Source: Apostichopus japonicus (Eukaryota; Echinodermata; Holothuroidea; Aspidochirotida; Stichopodidae). From it: a stretch of DNA of 64,000 nucleotides. The position numbers were made by a program, and so were the translations under genes. The notes beneath the pieces are model-generated. The model was not told the DNA's origin and did no database searches. It was given only the letters and a program-made list of their open reading frames with translations. The stretch spans positions 15,911,001 through 15,975,000 of the forward strand of contig NC_092569.1 of NCBI RefSeq assembly GCF_037975245.1, read 5' to 3'. Below, in pieces: positions 1 through 12,300 of the stretch (the stretch's first letter is position 1; every line of letters starts with the position of its first letter).

Positions 1-42
1 ATATTTGCAAACTGTTAATACAACTCTAGATAGTAAATTTGT

Positions 43-255
43 GGAGTGTTAGCTCAGTGGTTAACGACAGATTCTTTCAATCATGAGGTCGTGAGTTCGA
101 GTAACTCTAAGATTAATGTATGTCGTCCAGTTACAGAGTTTTGACAAAGTGATAACTCATATACATGGACGTTAAATATGAATGTAAGAGACTGACTTCG
201 GTCAGCTGGAGGGCTTTGAGGAGGATCTAAAATACATATATACATAAGTATCATT
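43..255 (+). mobile_element. tRNA-derived SINE
   Basis: A pol III A-box-like TAGCTCAGTGG lies at 50-60 and a B-box-like AGTTCGAGTAA at 94-104, with tRNA-like spacing. A non-tRNA body follows that ends in an AT-rich tail (ACATATATACATA) near 235-250. The B box departs from consensus at its 3' end, and no clear target-site duplication was found, so this is probably an old copy. A tRNA gene is less likely because the tRNA-like part does not fold cleanly and runs into an unrelated body. Confidence 0.6.
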
Positions 256-879
256 GACAATGCGCAGCAGAATACTATGCATAAGTTGCACGTTATTCTA
301 TTATGTACAGTGCATACACAAGCATTTTGACGTAATCGTTGTTTGCATCTGGAATATCAAACTTTGACCTCCTTAAAAGAATATCAAACAATACTGACGA
401 ACGGGTAATTCCATTAGCTTCGTTTTTAGATGTTTGTTGTATTTGTTTACTGTATTCATGTACGTGTATTACGTGTATTTGCAGCCCTACAGTCAGTGGA
501 GTAACAGGTAATTTTAAGCTTAAAATTTATGTACAGGTTATAACAGGTTGAATCGTATGAGTTAGCTGATATTGTTTATTTGTAATATTCTTGCTTGTTC
601 GTTATTTGGTGTAGCAGAATTGTACTGTGTACGCATTAACTCATATGAGACTACATCTGTTTGGCTCAGATACAATTCGAATGCGATTTGAAATATATGG
701 GTTGTATTTCGGTAATTGTTGTTGCTAAAGTTGACGACGTTTACCATATTTCAACCAGGTGAAGACAGTTATTGTATGTATTTTCTATTATGGGTAATCT
801 GTAAACAAAATAATGAAGTTGCAATGTATTTGAGTTGAGTTATAAATACGCTCTGATATCACTTTTATTAATCATAGAC
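256..879. other. 5' flank of IFIT-like gene
   Basis: No gene is recognised here. The frame that becomes the IFIT-like CDS is already open from 817 (TGA at 814-816) but has no ATG before 880. AG dinucleotides at 833-834 and 838-839 could be 3' splice sites for an upstream 5' exon. The short ORFs in this stretch resemble nothing I know. Confidence 0.4.
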
Positions 880-3800
880 ATGGCAACGACAGAAAACTGG
901 TGGCAAAACTTACCTTGCCATTTTCATCCATCATGGCGTCTGGACGAGATAACGAATCTTGATCTCCTACAACTGAAACGCAAAGCTCAAAATAATGCAG
1001 AAGACTCGATGGTAGTGGAACACAAGATATATCAAGCCTTTCTCGAGTATCCGTGTGGGAAATTCTGCAACAATAAGAAACCTAGTCTTACTAAAGCCCT
1101 GAAATTTCTCGAGCAGGCGGACGAATATATAACAAATACTTTAAGGGAAAACAACGAAGCTAGGATTGGCTACGGAATCGTGATTAATTGTTTTCGCATG
1201 TGGAAAGATCCACATCGAGTTAAATATGAAGATACATTGAGAACTCTGAACGAAGAGAAGGAGAATTTCCCAAAACACGAACATTACATATTTGCTACAC
1301 GTGCATACAGTCTTTCCCGTTTGGGGCCAAAATGGATCGAAGAATCACAAGTATTTTTTGATAAGGCATTGAAAGGATATCCCGATAACTGCCAGTGGCT
1401 GTTCGGAAAGGCCTTGATGTTCGGAAGAAGATCACGACTATCAATTGGTAGAGATGGTTGGACCAAAGATGCCATTAAGAAAAAGCAAGAAAACTTGAAA
1501 TCGGAAAAGGATATATTGCAAACCATATTACAAAAAGAACCCGATAATAGTCTTGTCAAAGTTTATATCGGTGAAGTGTTATTACTCTTAGGTGAGTCCG
1601 AGGATGCAGAGTTATATATTGCAGAAGCTTTAGCATGTAGCCAAAATGATGCCAAAGTTGCTGAAAAGGCAGGTTCAGTTTATAGAAAACTTGGCAAAAT
1701 TGATGTTGCGGAAGATATTTTTGAGGACCAACTTACATGGAAGGAAACATCTGAGGCGCATTTTCAGCTGGGCAAACTTAAGAAAGACCGCGTTAACACT
1801 AAAGACACAACTAAAAGTGAGGAATATCTTAGACAAGCCTTAGTTCATTTCACCAAAGGACATGAAATAGATCCTGCCCATAACCCTTGCTTGATAGGAA
1901 AAGCTGAGATGACAGCAAAAGTTGGATATTATGAAAAAGCTAAACATGTATTCACAGATATATTTGAACAAGAAATGAATGGTATGCTATCTGCTGGAGA
2001 TAGTCTATATGTTTACACGGTTGCTGCAAACTTAGGCCAAAGGTTACTTGAGAAAGTCTTCGACATGGACGAAATTGTCAATATCTACTACAGATTCCTT
2101 ACCCTTTGCACCATTCCTAAAAGAAGAAAACAAATCATTAAAAAATTAAAAAAAATAAGCGAAAACGTAAGCTCTGTACAATTTCAACTGTATGCAGTAT
2201 TCAAAATGGCGGAACTGAAAAGACGTTTCGGTTCCTACTGCGAAGCAATACAACTTTACGAGCAGTTACTCGACCTCAAGAATGGTGACGGAGAGCTCGT
2301 TAAAGTAAGGGAGATCAGAACCGGATTGTCTCTTGCACAGGCGAAGAAAAGACTCAACGAAGGAATTGCAGACAATAAGGAAGACGTACTGGAAATATAC
2401 TCATTGGTTTCCTCAACGATCGAGCAAGGAAGTCTCGAGGGTAGCTATCTATTTGCAAAGGCAGCTGAAAACCTACGTTCGATTTTTTTTCACATAAACT
2501 TAGGTATCCCTTGTACACTTGCACGGATAAAGTTAATCCTAGACGAGAAAGTCGACATATTGCATGCTGATTTTGAAGTAAAAGGTGACGACGATATCGC
2601 CGAAATGATTCATATAGACATGAAAAGGGATTTAATTAGAAATCTGGTGGAACAATTTTGCACTTACGATACTGGTCTTGCAGATAAAATGCAAACGAAA
2701 AACGACGGTTTCCTACTGAAGGTTTACGGCTCACTAGAGGGACTTCGAAGAAAACGCTTGGATTTTGAGTTGGAACTCTTCAAGGCCCACATCGATGGCA
2801 AATCATGGAATGATAATTGCGCGCATACGGCAACCGCAGTACTTCTACAATCAAGGGTAATACTGGACCATGCTATTCATTTATATCAGGTAAAAATGTC
2901 ATGTTTTTTTTTTCTAAATGAAACAACTCGAAGAGAACTACATTTGTTGAAACAAATCTGCTTTATATTGGACCAAAAACCAAGATAAGCATATGAACGT
3001 AATGTACTTTAACCTCTAAATGTTAAGCCTCTACAACTCAATTTGTCAACACTTGTGCATGACAGCTAAATTAAATATTAAACGAGGTCCTACCAAACTG
3101 CTAAAAAGGCTGTTTCGTCATTTCAATATTGACGAGATATGACTGCACATACAAAAGAGGGTACGTGTTGTTTTTCGATTGAATATGGTTGTCCTAACAA
3201 TATAAACTCCTACCTGAATGTAATCACATAATAAACAGTATATTTTTAATTCAAATCATATAATGTTCATTCACAAGAGGGAAGTATATTTATACTCCTA
3301 AATTAGATAGAAGTACTTCGAAAGGAACCAGGGCGTTCCATCTTTCCCATACATTTCGATTGGAAACAAGCATCTGTGGACAAGGAAACTACGAAGAAAA
3401 AGCTACGTGGATGGTGTGCGAGTGCATTTCCAGAATATAGTATGCCGCCAGACGTTTTTGAACATCTGCTCCAGGTAAACACTAATGTATAAAGAGAAAA
3501 GTTCACTGTATAAGAATTATCGCATATACTACAAAATGCTTAATGCTTGGAACGCTCCTTATCGCTAAATTGTCGACGAGGCCATTTTTCTCCTCAGTAT
3601 ACAGGCCTGAATGTTAATGTTACCACTGGACTAGCCTGAATGTTAATGTTACCATTGTACAGGCTTGAATGTTAATATTTACCATTATACAGGCCTGAAT
3701 GTTAATGTTACCATTGGACAGGCCTGAATGTTCATGTTTACCATTATACAGGCCTGAATGTTAATGTTACCATTGCACAGGCATGAATTTTAAATGTTTA

Positions 3801-5067
3801 CCATTGCACAAGCCTGTATGTTAATGTTACCATTGTAGAGGCCTGAATGTTCATGTTACCATTGTACAGGCCTTAATGATACTGTTACCATTGTTCATGC
3901 CTTAATGCTAATGTTACCATTGTACAGGTCCGAATGTTAATGTTACCATTGTACAGGCCTTAATGTAAATGTTACCATTGTACAGGCCTGAATGTTAATG
4001 TTACCATTGTACAGGCCTGAATGTTAATGTTACCATTGTTCATGCCTTAATGCTAATTTTGCCATTGTACAGGTCCGAATGTTAATGTTACCATTGTACA
4101 GGTCCGAATGTTCATGTTTACCATTGCACAGGCCTGAATGTTCATGTTTACCATTGTACAGGCCTGAATGTTAATGTTACCATTGTACAGGTCCGAATGT
4201 TAATGTTACCATTGTACAGGCCTTAATGTTAATGTTACTATTGTACAGGCCTGAATGTTAATGTTACCATTGTACAGGCCTGAAGTTAATGTTACCATTG
4301 TATAGGCCTTAATATTAACGTTACTATTGTTCAATACCATTGCACGACACTTATTATTGAAAGAAGAAAGGCTTCACCAACTTACTGAAAATAAAAGTTA
4401 CTTTGAATGATTAACTATGTCGCATTTAAGCACAGTAAATTATACAATAATACGGTCCTACAGTCCATAACATCGATAACTCGCTAAAATAAGCTCGATC
4501 GAGTATGTAATTTCACTTTGAATTGCTAAAATGTTATTTCAGTATATAACAGTATGAAGTTTTGCTGTTGAGTATCATATCAATTTGTTTTGTCGCATTT
4601 CACGTACAACTGTGCCCGTCCCCCGCAAACGCAAATCCCGTTCGAACGAAAAATGTACAAATATGAACTTTGGAGCGCTCATTTGATGTCGTACATGACT
4701 GATATTATTTGATACATGGATTTTCATATACACCCAAGTGAACACTACTGATAGGGGTGGGGAAAATTAACCATGAAAGTTGTACATAGGGACCTGGATG
4801 GATTTCCAGGTCATGTTTTTTTCTGCAGTGAACAATATGGTTGGACTTTAGACCACGCGGTGTTTAATAGAAAATGTCTGGATTGAGATAATACATAGCT
4901 GACTGAGTACGTCATAGTGTAAACTAGCCAATGATGTCATTTTCTTTTACATTTCTGACACTCCCATATAGGGACTTAACCCAATGACAAACCCTTGCAA
5001 TAAAAACGCCCAAAAATGAATATTCATAGTCACGCTCGTCTCGCCTTGAATACCCGTGCACAGTGCA

Positions 5068-5141
<74 letters not shown>

Positions 5142-6805
5142 CAGCATTACAAGCCCCGCCCATTCAACCAATCGGGATATACAATGAGGCAATATATACA
5201 TTATTCATTGCGTTGGCTGGACAATTGACAGCTGTGAAATTGACAGTGGAAATGCGACTCTTTCATTGAAGCAAATTTATATGTCAAGTTCCTGATTAAG
5301 ATTTGACTTAATGATCTGTGTGTTAGACAAAGTATAGTCCTGGCAGCCAATTTATTTTGTGCACCTCAGTTGTTAAGAGGGCCGACTCCCAAAGCATTAA
5401 AGAGATGTAGATGTACAACCTTCCAATGGCCTATTGCATATAAAAATTATGTTGATATGTTGTACCTACAGATATCTTATAACTAGATTAGAATGATATA
5501 GAAGTGAAGCTGTAATTTGTGTTCAAAACGGATTCAACGTACGTTTGGTTTTCATTGTAGACTATCAATTTAATAAATAGTTGTTAATTCATTTGTTCAG
5601 GTTCAGCCGATGTACGATAGCAATAACATCTGGCTTGCTGCTCTTGGAAGTTTTTCATCGGCCGAGAAGCATAAATCTTATCAAACAAGCGAAACCTTCC
5701 TATTAAAACTAAAAGATGAAACCAAACCACCCATTTATATTGCGATTTCAGAAATAATTGAAAAAAGCAATCATGAAGTGGAAAGGCTGTCGCTTTTCTT
5801 TATGGAAAAGTGCAAAGGTATGTGAAATCCAACTTCCGATGAATATTCGTGATAGATTCATTCTTGGTAATGAAGCCATGATTGTGGCGTACAAGCTTAC
5901 ACGAATCATTTAGAGTACTGATTAGTTTTCTTGTCCGTTTATACCCAATGTATAATCTAGGCATCACTCACAAAGCACCATTTGGTATCTAAATATATAT
6001 TTTGCTTATGGTGAACACTCTACGATGCACCTCCATCAAACATGTGAATCAGTTGTAACTACCCAAGGCCCTAAAAACCTCCTTGACGTCTTCATTCTCT
6101 CCTGACCGTAAGGTTCATACCCGCACCTAAGTCAGTATGGGGAAGGGGGGGGGGCTTGTTTAATTCCCCTGATGAAATATTGTACGTTACATACCTCACT
6201 AATTCTTATTGGGTTTTGAGTTGTTCACTACAAAACGGAAATCTTAACTGAGCTGTTGATTTTTTTGCTATCACTATATACTATAGATCTCTACCATCGC
6301 CGTCTTTCAATATTGGTTAAGACACGTCATGCAGATAGCTTTCCTTGATATGTTACATACCTTTTCTACTTGAGTCATTAACATACATCAAATTGATTTT
6401 GGACCTTGACATTTCATTTCTGGCACCTTATACGTTTGTCTGTGTGATCCCGTAGTACAGCCTCTGAAGTATAGGTAAAAATATCTTAACTTTGGCGATA
6501 TTTCCAGTATGATGACTCCCGTAATAATCAAAATTCCACAATTCTTTAAACGAGTTTTATTTTTTGGGGGTGGGTGTTTGAACCGTAAAGCAAACTCCTA
6601 GATGACAGTATGTTTACGCCTAGACAGTCCCTTTGTCTTCCCTCCGCATTCATACCATACAATTTCTCTCTTTTCTTTATTTTTAGAAATCGAAAACTAC
6701 ACGGGAGAAACTACATGTTCATTACTGGAACCGGTTACCAATTTAACTCTCAACGAAAATGATTCTCCTGAATTACCACAAGGCACCCCTGCGAGCTTTC
6801 GTTGA
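880..6805 (+). CDS. IFIT-like tetratricopeptide repeat protein, 4 exons
   Basis: Exons are 880-2889, 3307-3474, 5601-5817 and 6687-6805. All junctions are GT/AG, the phases agree (0, 0, 1), and the product is 837 aa. IFIT proteins are cytosolic TPR proteins that bind RNA or partner proteins in vertebrate antiviral responses. Near the N terminus LPCHFHPSW resembles the IFIT LxCHFTW signature. Helical TPR-type repeats follow through most of exon 1, including [22 protein letters not shown] and later [15 protein letters not shown]. The protein is longer than vertebrate IFITs (about 480 aa), and its last ~300 residues are a C-terminal extension I cannot assign. The ATG at 880 is the first in frame. 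The frame is open to 817 and encodes a hydrophobic stretch (ALISLLLIID), so an upstream coding exon is possible. The family call is by pattern only. Other TPR proteins are the main alternative. Confidence 0.75.
3596..4345. repeat. 29-bp minisatellite in IFIT-like intron 2
   Basis: About 25 head-to-tail copies of a 29-30 bp unit containing CAGGCCTGAATGTTAATGTT and TACCATTGTA. Variant units (CAGGTCCGAATG, CATGCCTTAATG) recur in the same order near 3889-3965 and 4035-4110, which indicates higher-order duplication. Confidence 0.95.
5073..5134. repeat. (AT)n microsatellite
   Basis: Uninterrupted AT dinucleotides in intron 2 of the IFIT-like gene. The Tyr-Ile ORFs on both strands are artefacts of this tract. 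Confidence 0.98.
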
Positions 6806-9490
6806 CTTATGGATGAGTTATACTAAAGCTCAACTACGCACTGTCTACCAATTGACTGTGTATTCATTTACCGTATCGATTAAGTGTTTGTTTACCTTCT
6901 TATATCTAGATTTCGATTTAGATCAACGGCCTTTGGATGCACAAGAACTATTGCGACCATTGTTGCTTAACACTATTTGATGTTTTTTTACAAATTCAAT
7001 GCAAACTTTACACGCTTTGCACATTCATCATACTGAAATGTCATGTCGTGTTGTTTTGAAGTAGTTTATCAAGTGTAAAATAGACTTTGTCCTTTTAGAG
7101 TACCTGAACAACATTAATTACGTCTCATGTACAGAATATAGTAAAGGATATTATACAACGGAATTATTTTATCCGGTAGCATGTTTTAAATTAAACTATA
7201 ATATCCCTCGGATAAAATAGTCAGAGGGAGATTATGCAAAGTCACACCTGTATTTTACTGAAAATACGATATATTTTGACAGTGTTAACCCTTATCAAAA
7301 CTGTATTAATTAATAGTTTATATTTATTTATCTTATATTTGATACCCCTGACAAAAAAATAAAACAAATGAAAAAAATCTATTGATTTGAGTCGGTAGTG
7401 AGCACCTTTCCTTCCAATTGGATATTCTTCTGACATTACATGAATATATAGAGCAATGAGCTATCAATAACATACAAAGAAAGTACGAACGTTAATTAAA
7501 TGAATTCAATATGTATTTCCTCCTTTTAATTTGTCTCTATAACGGATTATCAACAAAGTCTAACATTTGTCAATTTTACCAGTGATAAGTAATATTACTT
7601 ACTAGTTTTTTGTTCTAGTGAAATTCTTTTTTGCTTCCCCTTATTGATGAAGGATGCATTTGGATAGGTGGTTAGTTGTGTTTTTATGATTTTGAATTAT
7701 ATTTATATTACTTTTAGTATAGCGCCATCTTTATCTTTGCGACCACTCAGATCAGTTAAATTGTTTTTGTTACAGTTTGTTTTTTCAATGCAGCAGCATC
7801 GCTTGGTTTAGTTGCGAAAATTTAGCCTTAATCTTGCTCATTTTCTAACCTTTGAGTGTGATTGTCTGTGAGTATTAGTATTTTTCCACTGCTTAGTTAG
7901 GATTACAAAATTGCCAATCACAGTTATTATTGGCCAGTTTGCGCTGTGATTTTGAGAGGTGCCCTTATGTTTTTATCCCCCATTTTATGTATTACTGTAT
8001 ACCAGTTCCGCTACGTTCCAGTATTACATTGTTGCTACGGTTTGTGGGAATTATGCAAACTTGGGCTTACACGTTACCTGGTTGTTAGGGGTTTGCTTCA
8101 GTCGTACAAGGTTGTTTATTGTGGTATTTCTTGGTATCTTTATTATTGCAAGTACTTCACATCTATGCTTGGGAATTCTATTTACCATCACAACTCATTC
8201 AGTATGTGTCTTTACCTTGGGCTTCCAATTGCGTGATATTTAAACATCGTTATACGTAACATTCCCTACTTTGGTTCGTTATTCTCGAATTGAACAAGAC
8301 AGGTAACATTTGAACGCAATCGAGTTAACAACATCCTGCAAAAAGTTGCAAGCAAGAAATGTTAATCGTATTTATCCGCAACAAAGGCACTTATAACGTT
8401 ATTATTGGGGCATGGAATTAGTATATGCTATGGCCGTGTATGGCATATATTAGGTGTTTTAGATTATGATAAACCAGGGCCAGGAAATCGACTAAGCAGG
8501 TTTTAATAGACCGGATGGAGTTACATTTTCTATGATAGACTATAGGCCTATATATATTCATTATATTAATCGTTCACGAGGCCTTCGGTGCAAATCACTG
8601 TATGTTCGTATAATTTCGCTAACCAGGCGAGGATACCGTAACGTTAACATGTAGTTCAATTGACCCATCACTGTCCATGACTCTGTGAATTCTCTGTCAC
8701 GTCCGAAACAGGCGTGGCTCGTGATTGACAGCTTAGTTGTGATGGTTTTAGTCATCATTTAATATTTGATATTGCAGACACATATGCGTGTTAGAGTTTT
8801 CTTTATTAACATTACACAATGTAGCCTAGCCTTGGTCTACGTTAAGGGACCAAACGCCGAACTGGCTTCTTCGTGAAAGATAAAGGGGGTTCCAGCAACA
8901 AAGACCCCTCCATTGAATATGAACAACTAAATAACGTTGACCTTCACCACGAACTATAATTACATGTGTTTGTATACAAATACAGCTTTGTTTTGGGGTT
9001 GGAGGAAAAATCGGTTACATGGCTGTATAGCGCCCTCAGTTTTTAGCGTGAGGAGAGCACAGGTGGTGTTTACATAATTTCGTTATTGACCAGTAAGTAA
9101 GTGATAAACATTATTATTATATTTCTTCGGAGCATTAGCTACCAACAACATTGTTAGGCTATCCACTGTACATTAGTTGATGAATAATCATGTAAATTAT
9201 GGAATCGATCATGAAATTAAAAAAACACTATTTGATGTCTAAGCTTTAACTGGCGGTTGGCCCTCTTGTTTTTCACTAACACTATTCAAGATAATGATGA
9301 ACGAATCTTCACCTCATTGAATCTGAGATTACACCACATACTAGACTAGTCATAGCTGAACATGCTCTCTAGAGGCTTCTCCATTGTAAGTTTCCATTTA
9401 GACTGTCAGTGTTACATAAAGACTAACAGGTCCTGCTGTACTGGAACCGATTGTACTAGCAATCAAAATCACAATTAAAACATAGTTCAT
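6806..9490. other. Intergenic, nothing recognised
   Basis: AT-rich DNA with only short unconvincing ORFs. The pair at 7946-8243 overlaps in two frames and has no recognisable motif. The 3' UTR of the IFIT-like gene probably occupies the first few hundred bases, but no clear poly(A) signal was pinned down. Confidence 0.5.
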
Positions 9491-9494
9491 GTGC

Positions 9495-9660
9495 CACCAG
9501 CCGATGCTCATAGCTAGTAAAGTAACTACTGTTGCCACCTGTTACACAAGTTACCGTGTTACGAACATAAAGCAGTAATTACTGATGCACGGTTGTGGGA
9601 CAGGAACAGTAGTAACATGTGTTACAGGTGGCACCGGTAGTTACTGTACTAACTATGTGT
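9495..9660. mobile_element. Foldback MITE, family 1
   Basis: Inverted arms: the left arm reads GCTAGTAAAGTAACTACTG and the right arm GTTACTGTACTAACTATG. The interior also folds (GCCACCTGTTACAC against GTGTTACAGGTGGC). The block TACTGATGCACGGTTGTGG recurs at 61690-61710, so the two elements are relatives. Confidence 0.75.
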
Positions 9661-9869
9661 TTGATGTAAAGGAGGTACGGTACCGCTTCATTCCAGTTCA
9701 CACTTCTCTTTAAATCACGCCAATTATTCATGTCGAGAACGAAGAAAGGCCATGTTCGGGTTTATCCATATGTCTACCTATGACATAAAACGACTTGATA
9801 CGACTTCATTTTAGAATAGCGTATTAAAGAACTCGCATTCAATGAAAACGATATCTTTGGGGGAAAAAT

Positions 9870-11790
9870 TGCTTATTTAAAAAACGCATATCGACACCAA
9901 GGATAACATTTGCAGTTACGTAGCAGTCCCAATAAAAGGTGCTCGATTGACTCTTCGTCAATGTTGCAAAAGGAACACAGTAGAGATTCTGACTTCCCCT
10001 TTGGAAACAAAAGTCTATTGGTACCTAAAATCCTGTGATGGAATCTGAACTGAGAAAAATGGAAGCTTGGATTCAGAAAGGGTGCTCCAAGGAATATTAA
10101 AGATGCGACGCCAGTCGTGCTCGGTAATGTCAAACAAAACTATGTTGCCACTTGTGAATGGCGGTAGGCGGCCTATAGTTTCTTTTATGCAGGCGTCACA
10201 CTGTCGCGAAGTTGACACCAGATGGCCATACGAATATGGAATTTGAACTTCGCACGAAGATGGCCCCGAACTTGGTCAACAGCCAATCAACAGCCGAAGC
10301 AAGTACGATGCCTACAGAAGGTCACACGATGGCACCCGAACCACACACGAAGGCAACACGAAGATGTGCATTTCTATTTAAGTAGTTTACCCGCAGGACA
10401 CACGAATGCCACACGAAGGCCACACGATGGCTACAAGACGACGTATTGATAAGTACATTGTCGAATGCTAGAAAGGCAAATAGCAAGAAATGACAAAGTG
10501 AAATAAAATAATGCTTTCTTATTGTAAGAGGAGGTGCTGGGCCTGTAAGAAGTGCTCATCATGTTCTCTGAGGTACATCAAAAGAAGCAATGCTGCTGCT
10601 TTCTTTTTCCTGGTTGTCTCATCACCAAAGTATGCCATTCTGCAGGAACTGAATTGTGGTTAGTTGTAATTGTGATTGTAGCTTTGGGAGTTACACACGC
10701 CTCTACTGTAGAGTTGCTTAGGACTGTCTGTGGAAGATTCTTTGAGGCTGGCCTTTATATGTCCACGTTACCATGACACCTGGGAAACGCTTGAGGTTCA
10801 CAAATTCGGCTGTCTTCGCCGACACCGTGGTCCCATCTCGATGTCATCGTAATATAATACGATGGTTACTCGACGGCATTGCGAGGGCTTCACGTATTCG
10901 TGTTACCTTCATAAGACAACCGGGCAGCTTCTTGTTTCCTTCGTATTGTCTTCGTGAGGCGAAAATGCCCGATGGCACCGATGATCACACGAATTAAAAA
11001 CGAAGATGACACGATTTGATAAGATGCCCTCACGATGGCCTTACGAAGGGCAAAATGGTCACACGAATTCAACACGAAAACGAACCTTCGCAAGGTCTTC
11101 GGGCAATTTTTTGGCATGCCAAAGATTTGGCCACCACTCACGAAGTTGCTGCCGGAGCCTGAAAAACTCCACCGGCGGTCATACGATGGCTTAAGATGCC
11201 CTCACGAATGGCCCGATGTTTTTACGATCAGAGCCGAATTTGAACATTTTCTTTATCGTGTGTCCATCTGATGTCAACTTCGGGACAGTGTGACGCCAGC
11301 ATTAAGATAGAGTGGGTAGCAGAATTGAGAGGCTGATTAAGAACGAATACACCTTTCAAACAATTCAGAAGATGGATTTGAAAAGTTAACATTACTACAA
11401 CCAGACCTCCTCCATTCAATTGGAATGACATTAATTAAGCCCCAATAAGTTGTAACCGGGAAAGCACTTTATTTGCAAAAGCTTTACAAAACAGAGGAGC
11501 TCCGTTCACGTCGAAGAGATCGCCCACAAATAAAATCCCTTCTCTATACAAAATACTGTTAAAACCTACATTTACATTCATGCGTAAGTGAGAGTTATTC
11601 CACATATATTCATATCCGAAAGAGTCCGTGGGTGGCATATACGTGATGTCACACCACGCCACATATATTTGTTTAATAAAACCTTTCGAATGTTTTTGAC
11701 ATCGGATTTCTGACAATTGCATTAGAAAAAAAAAAACAGTGTTTAACCAAAAGGTAGTAGGTATAGATCGAAGAAAACTTTCCACGGTCC
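9870..11790 (-). pseudogene. Tx1/L1-like LINE relic, RT C-terminal region (split)
   Basis: Minus-strand fragments match the C-terminal part of Tx1-type non-LTR ORF2 proteins. From the 5' side these are YMPPTDSFGYEYMWNNSHLR and GILFVGDLFDVNGAPL (11435-11700), VIPIEW (near 11420), and then after the interruption DITEHDWRRIFNIPW, FRFHHRILGTNRLLFP and CSFCNIDEESIEHLL (9890-10140). The frame changes several times and no catalytic RT core is present. A TIR element at 10192-11297 sits between the two halves and accounts for the excess distance. No function is expected. Confidence 0.75.
10192..11297. mobile_element. TIR DNA element with subterminal CACGATGG/CACGAAGG repeats
   Basis: The left end reads GGCGTCACACTGTCGCGAAG and the right end, reverse-complemented, GGCGTCACACTGTCCCGAAG. 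The match continues with few mismatches for about 38 bp (TTGACACCAGATGG against TTGACATCAGATGG). Inside both ends are many degenerate copies of CACACGATGGC and CACACGAAGGC in both orientations. No transposase ORF is seen, so it is non-autonomous. It lies inside the minus-strand LINE relic. A target-site duplication could not be defined because the flanks themselves look palindromic. Confidence 0.75.
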
Positions 11791-11897
11791 ATCCATATCA
11801 TTTGTTTAACGGCGGACCCAGGTGCAATTCAGACTTTTAACAAAACATTCAATGTGAGGGGAACTTTTAATCCCCCCTCACCTAAACAATCTATTAT

Positions 11898-11915
11898 CGA
11901 TCGATTAATCGATCG
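11898..11915. repeat. 18-bp perfect palindrome
   Basis: CGATCGATTAATCGATCG is its own reverse complement. The surrounding non-coding stretch 11791-12300 shows nothing else recognisable. Confidence 0.9.
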
Positions 11916-12300
11916 TGTCTAGATTGCCATATGACTACACTCCCAAAGTGTTTGATTTCTGAAATGACTCCATACCAGAAGGACCAGAAGGACCCATGAA
12001 CGATTCTGAATGATTTAAGAGAGGGTATGAACGGTAATTTCACGATTTTGGTGGTTCTTCATAGTGAGCTAGTGTGATTTCTATGGAAAAAATGACAGAT
12101 TGAGTTTCGTAATTGTTTGTCTTGTGGCGCAACTAATAAAAACACAATTTTGTCATACAAAGGTGATAGTAGAGTACTGCATGAGAGCCCGTATCGTTTT
12201 ACGTAGTGCAATTGGTACTATTAGTATTACGTATGCTACGTATTAATAACAATCCTAGGGCGATACAGACAGTGTTGAATATGCTTGTGTGGCGGGTTTT

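Noticed and set aside
3596..4345. CRISPR-like array of ~29-bp repeats
   Set aside because: Units are directly adjacent with no unique spacers, and the genome is eukaryotic. It is a minisatellite.
7946..8243. Small membrane-protein-like ORFs
   Set aside because: Two overlapping frames of similar length in AT-rich DNA, no homology recognised, no splice or promoter context.
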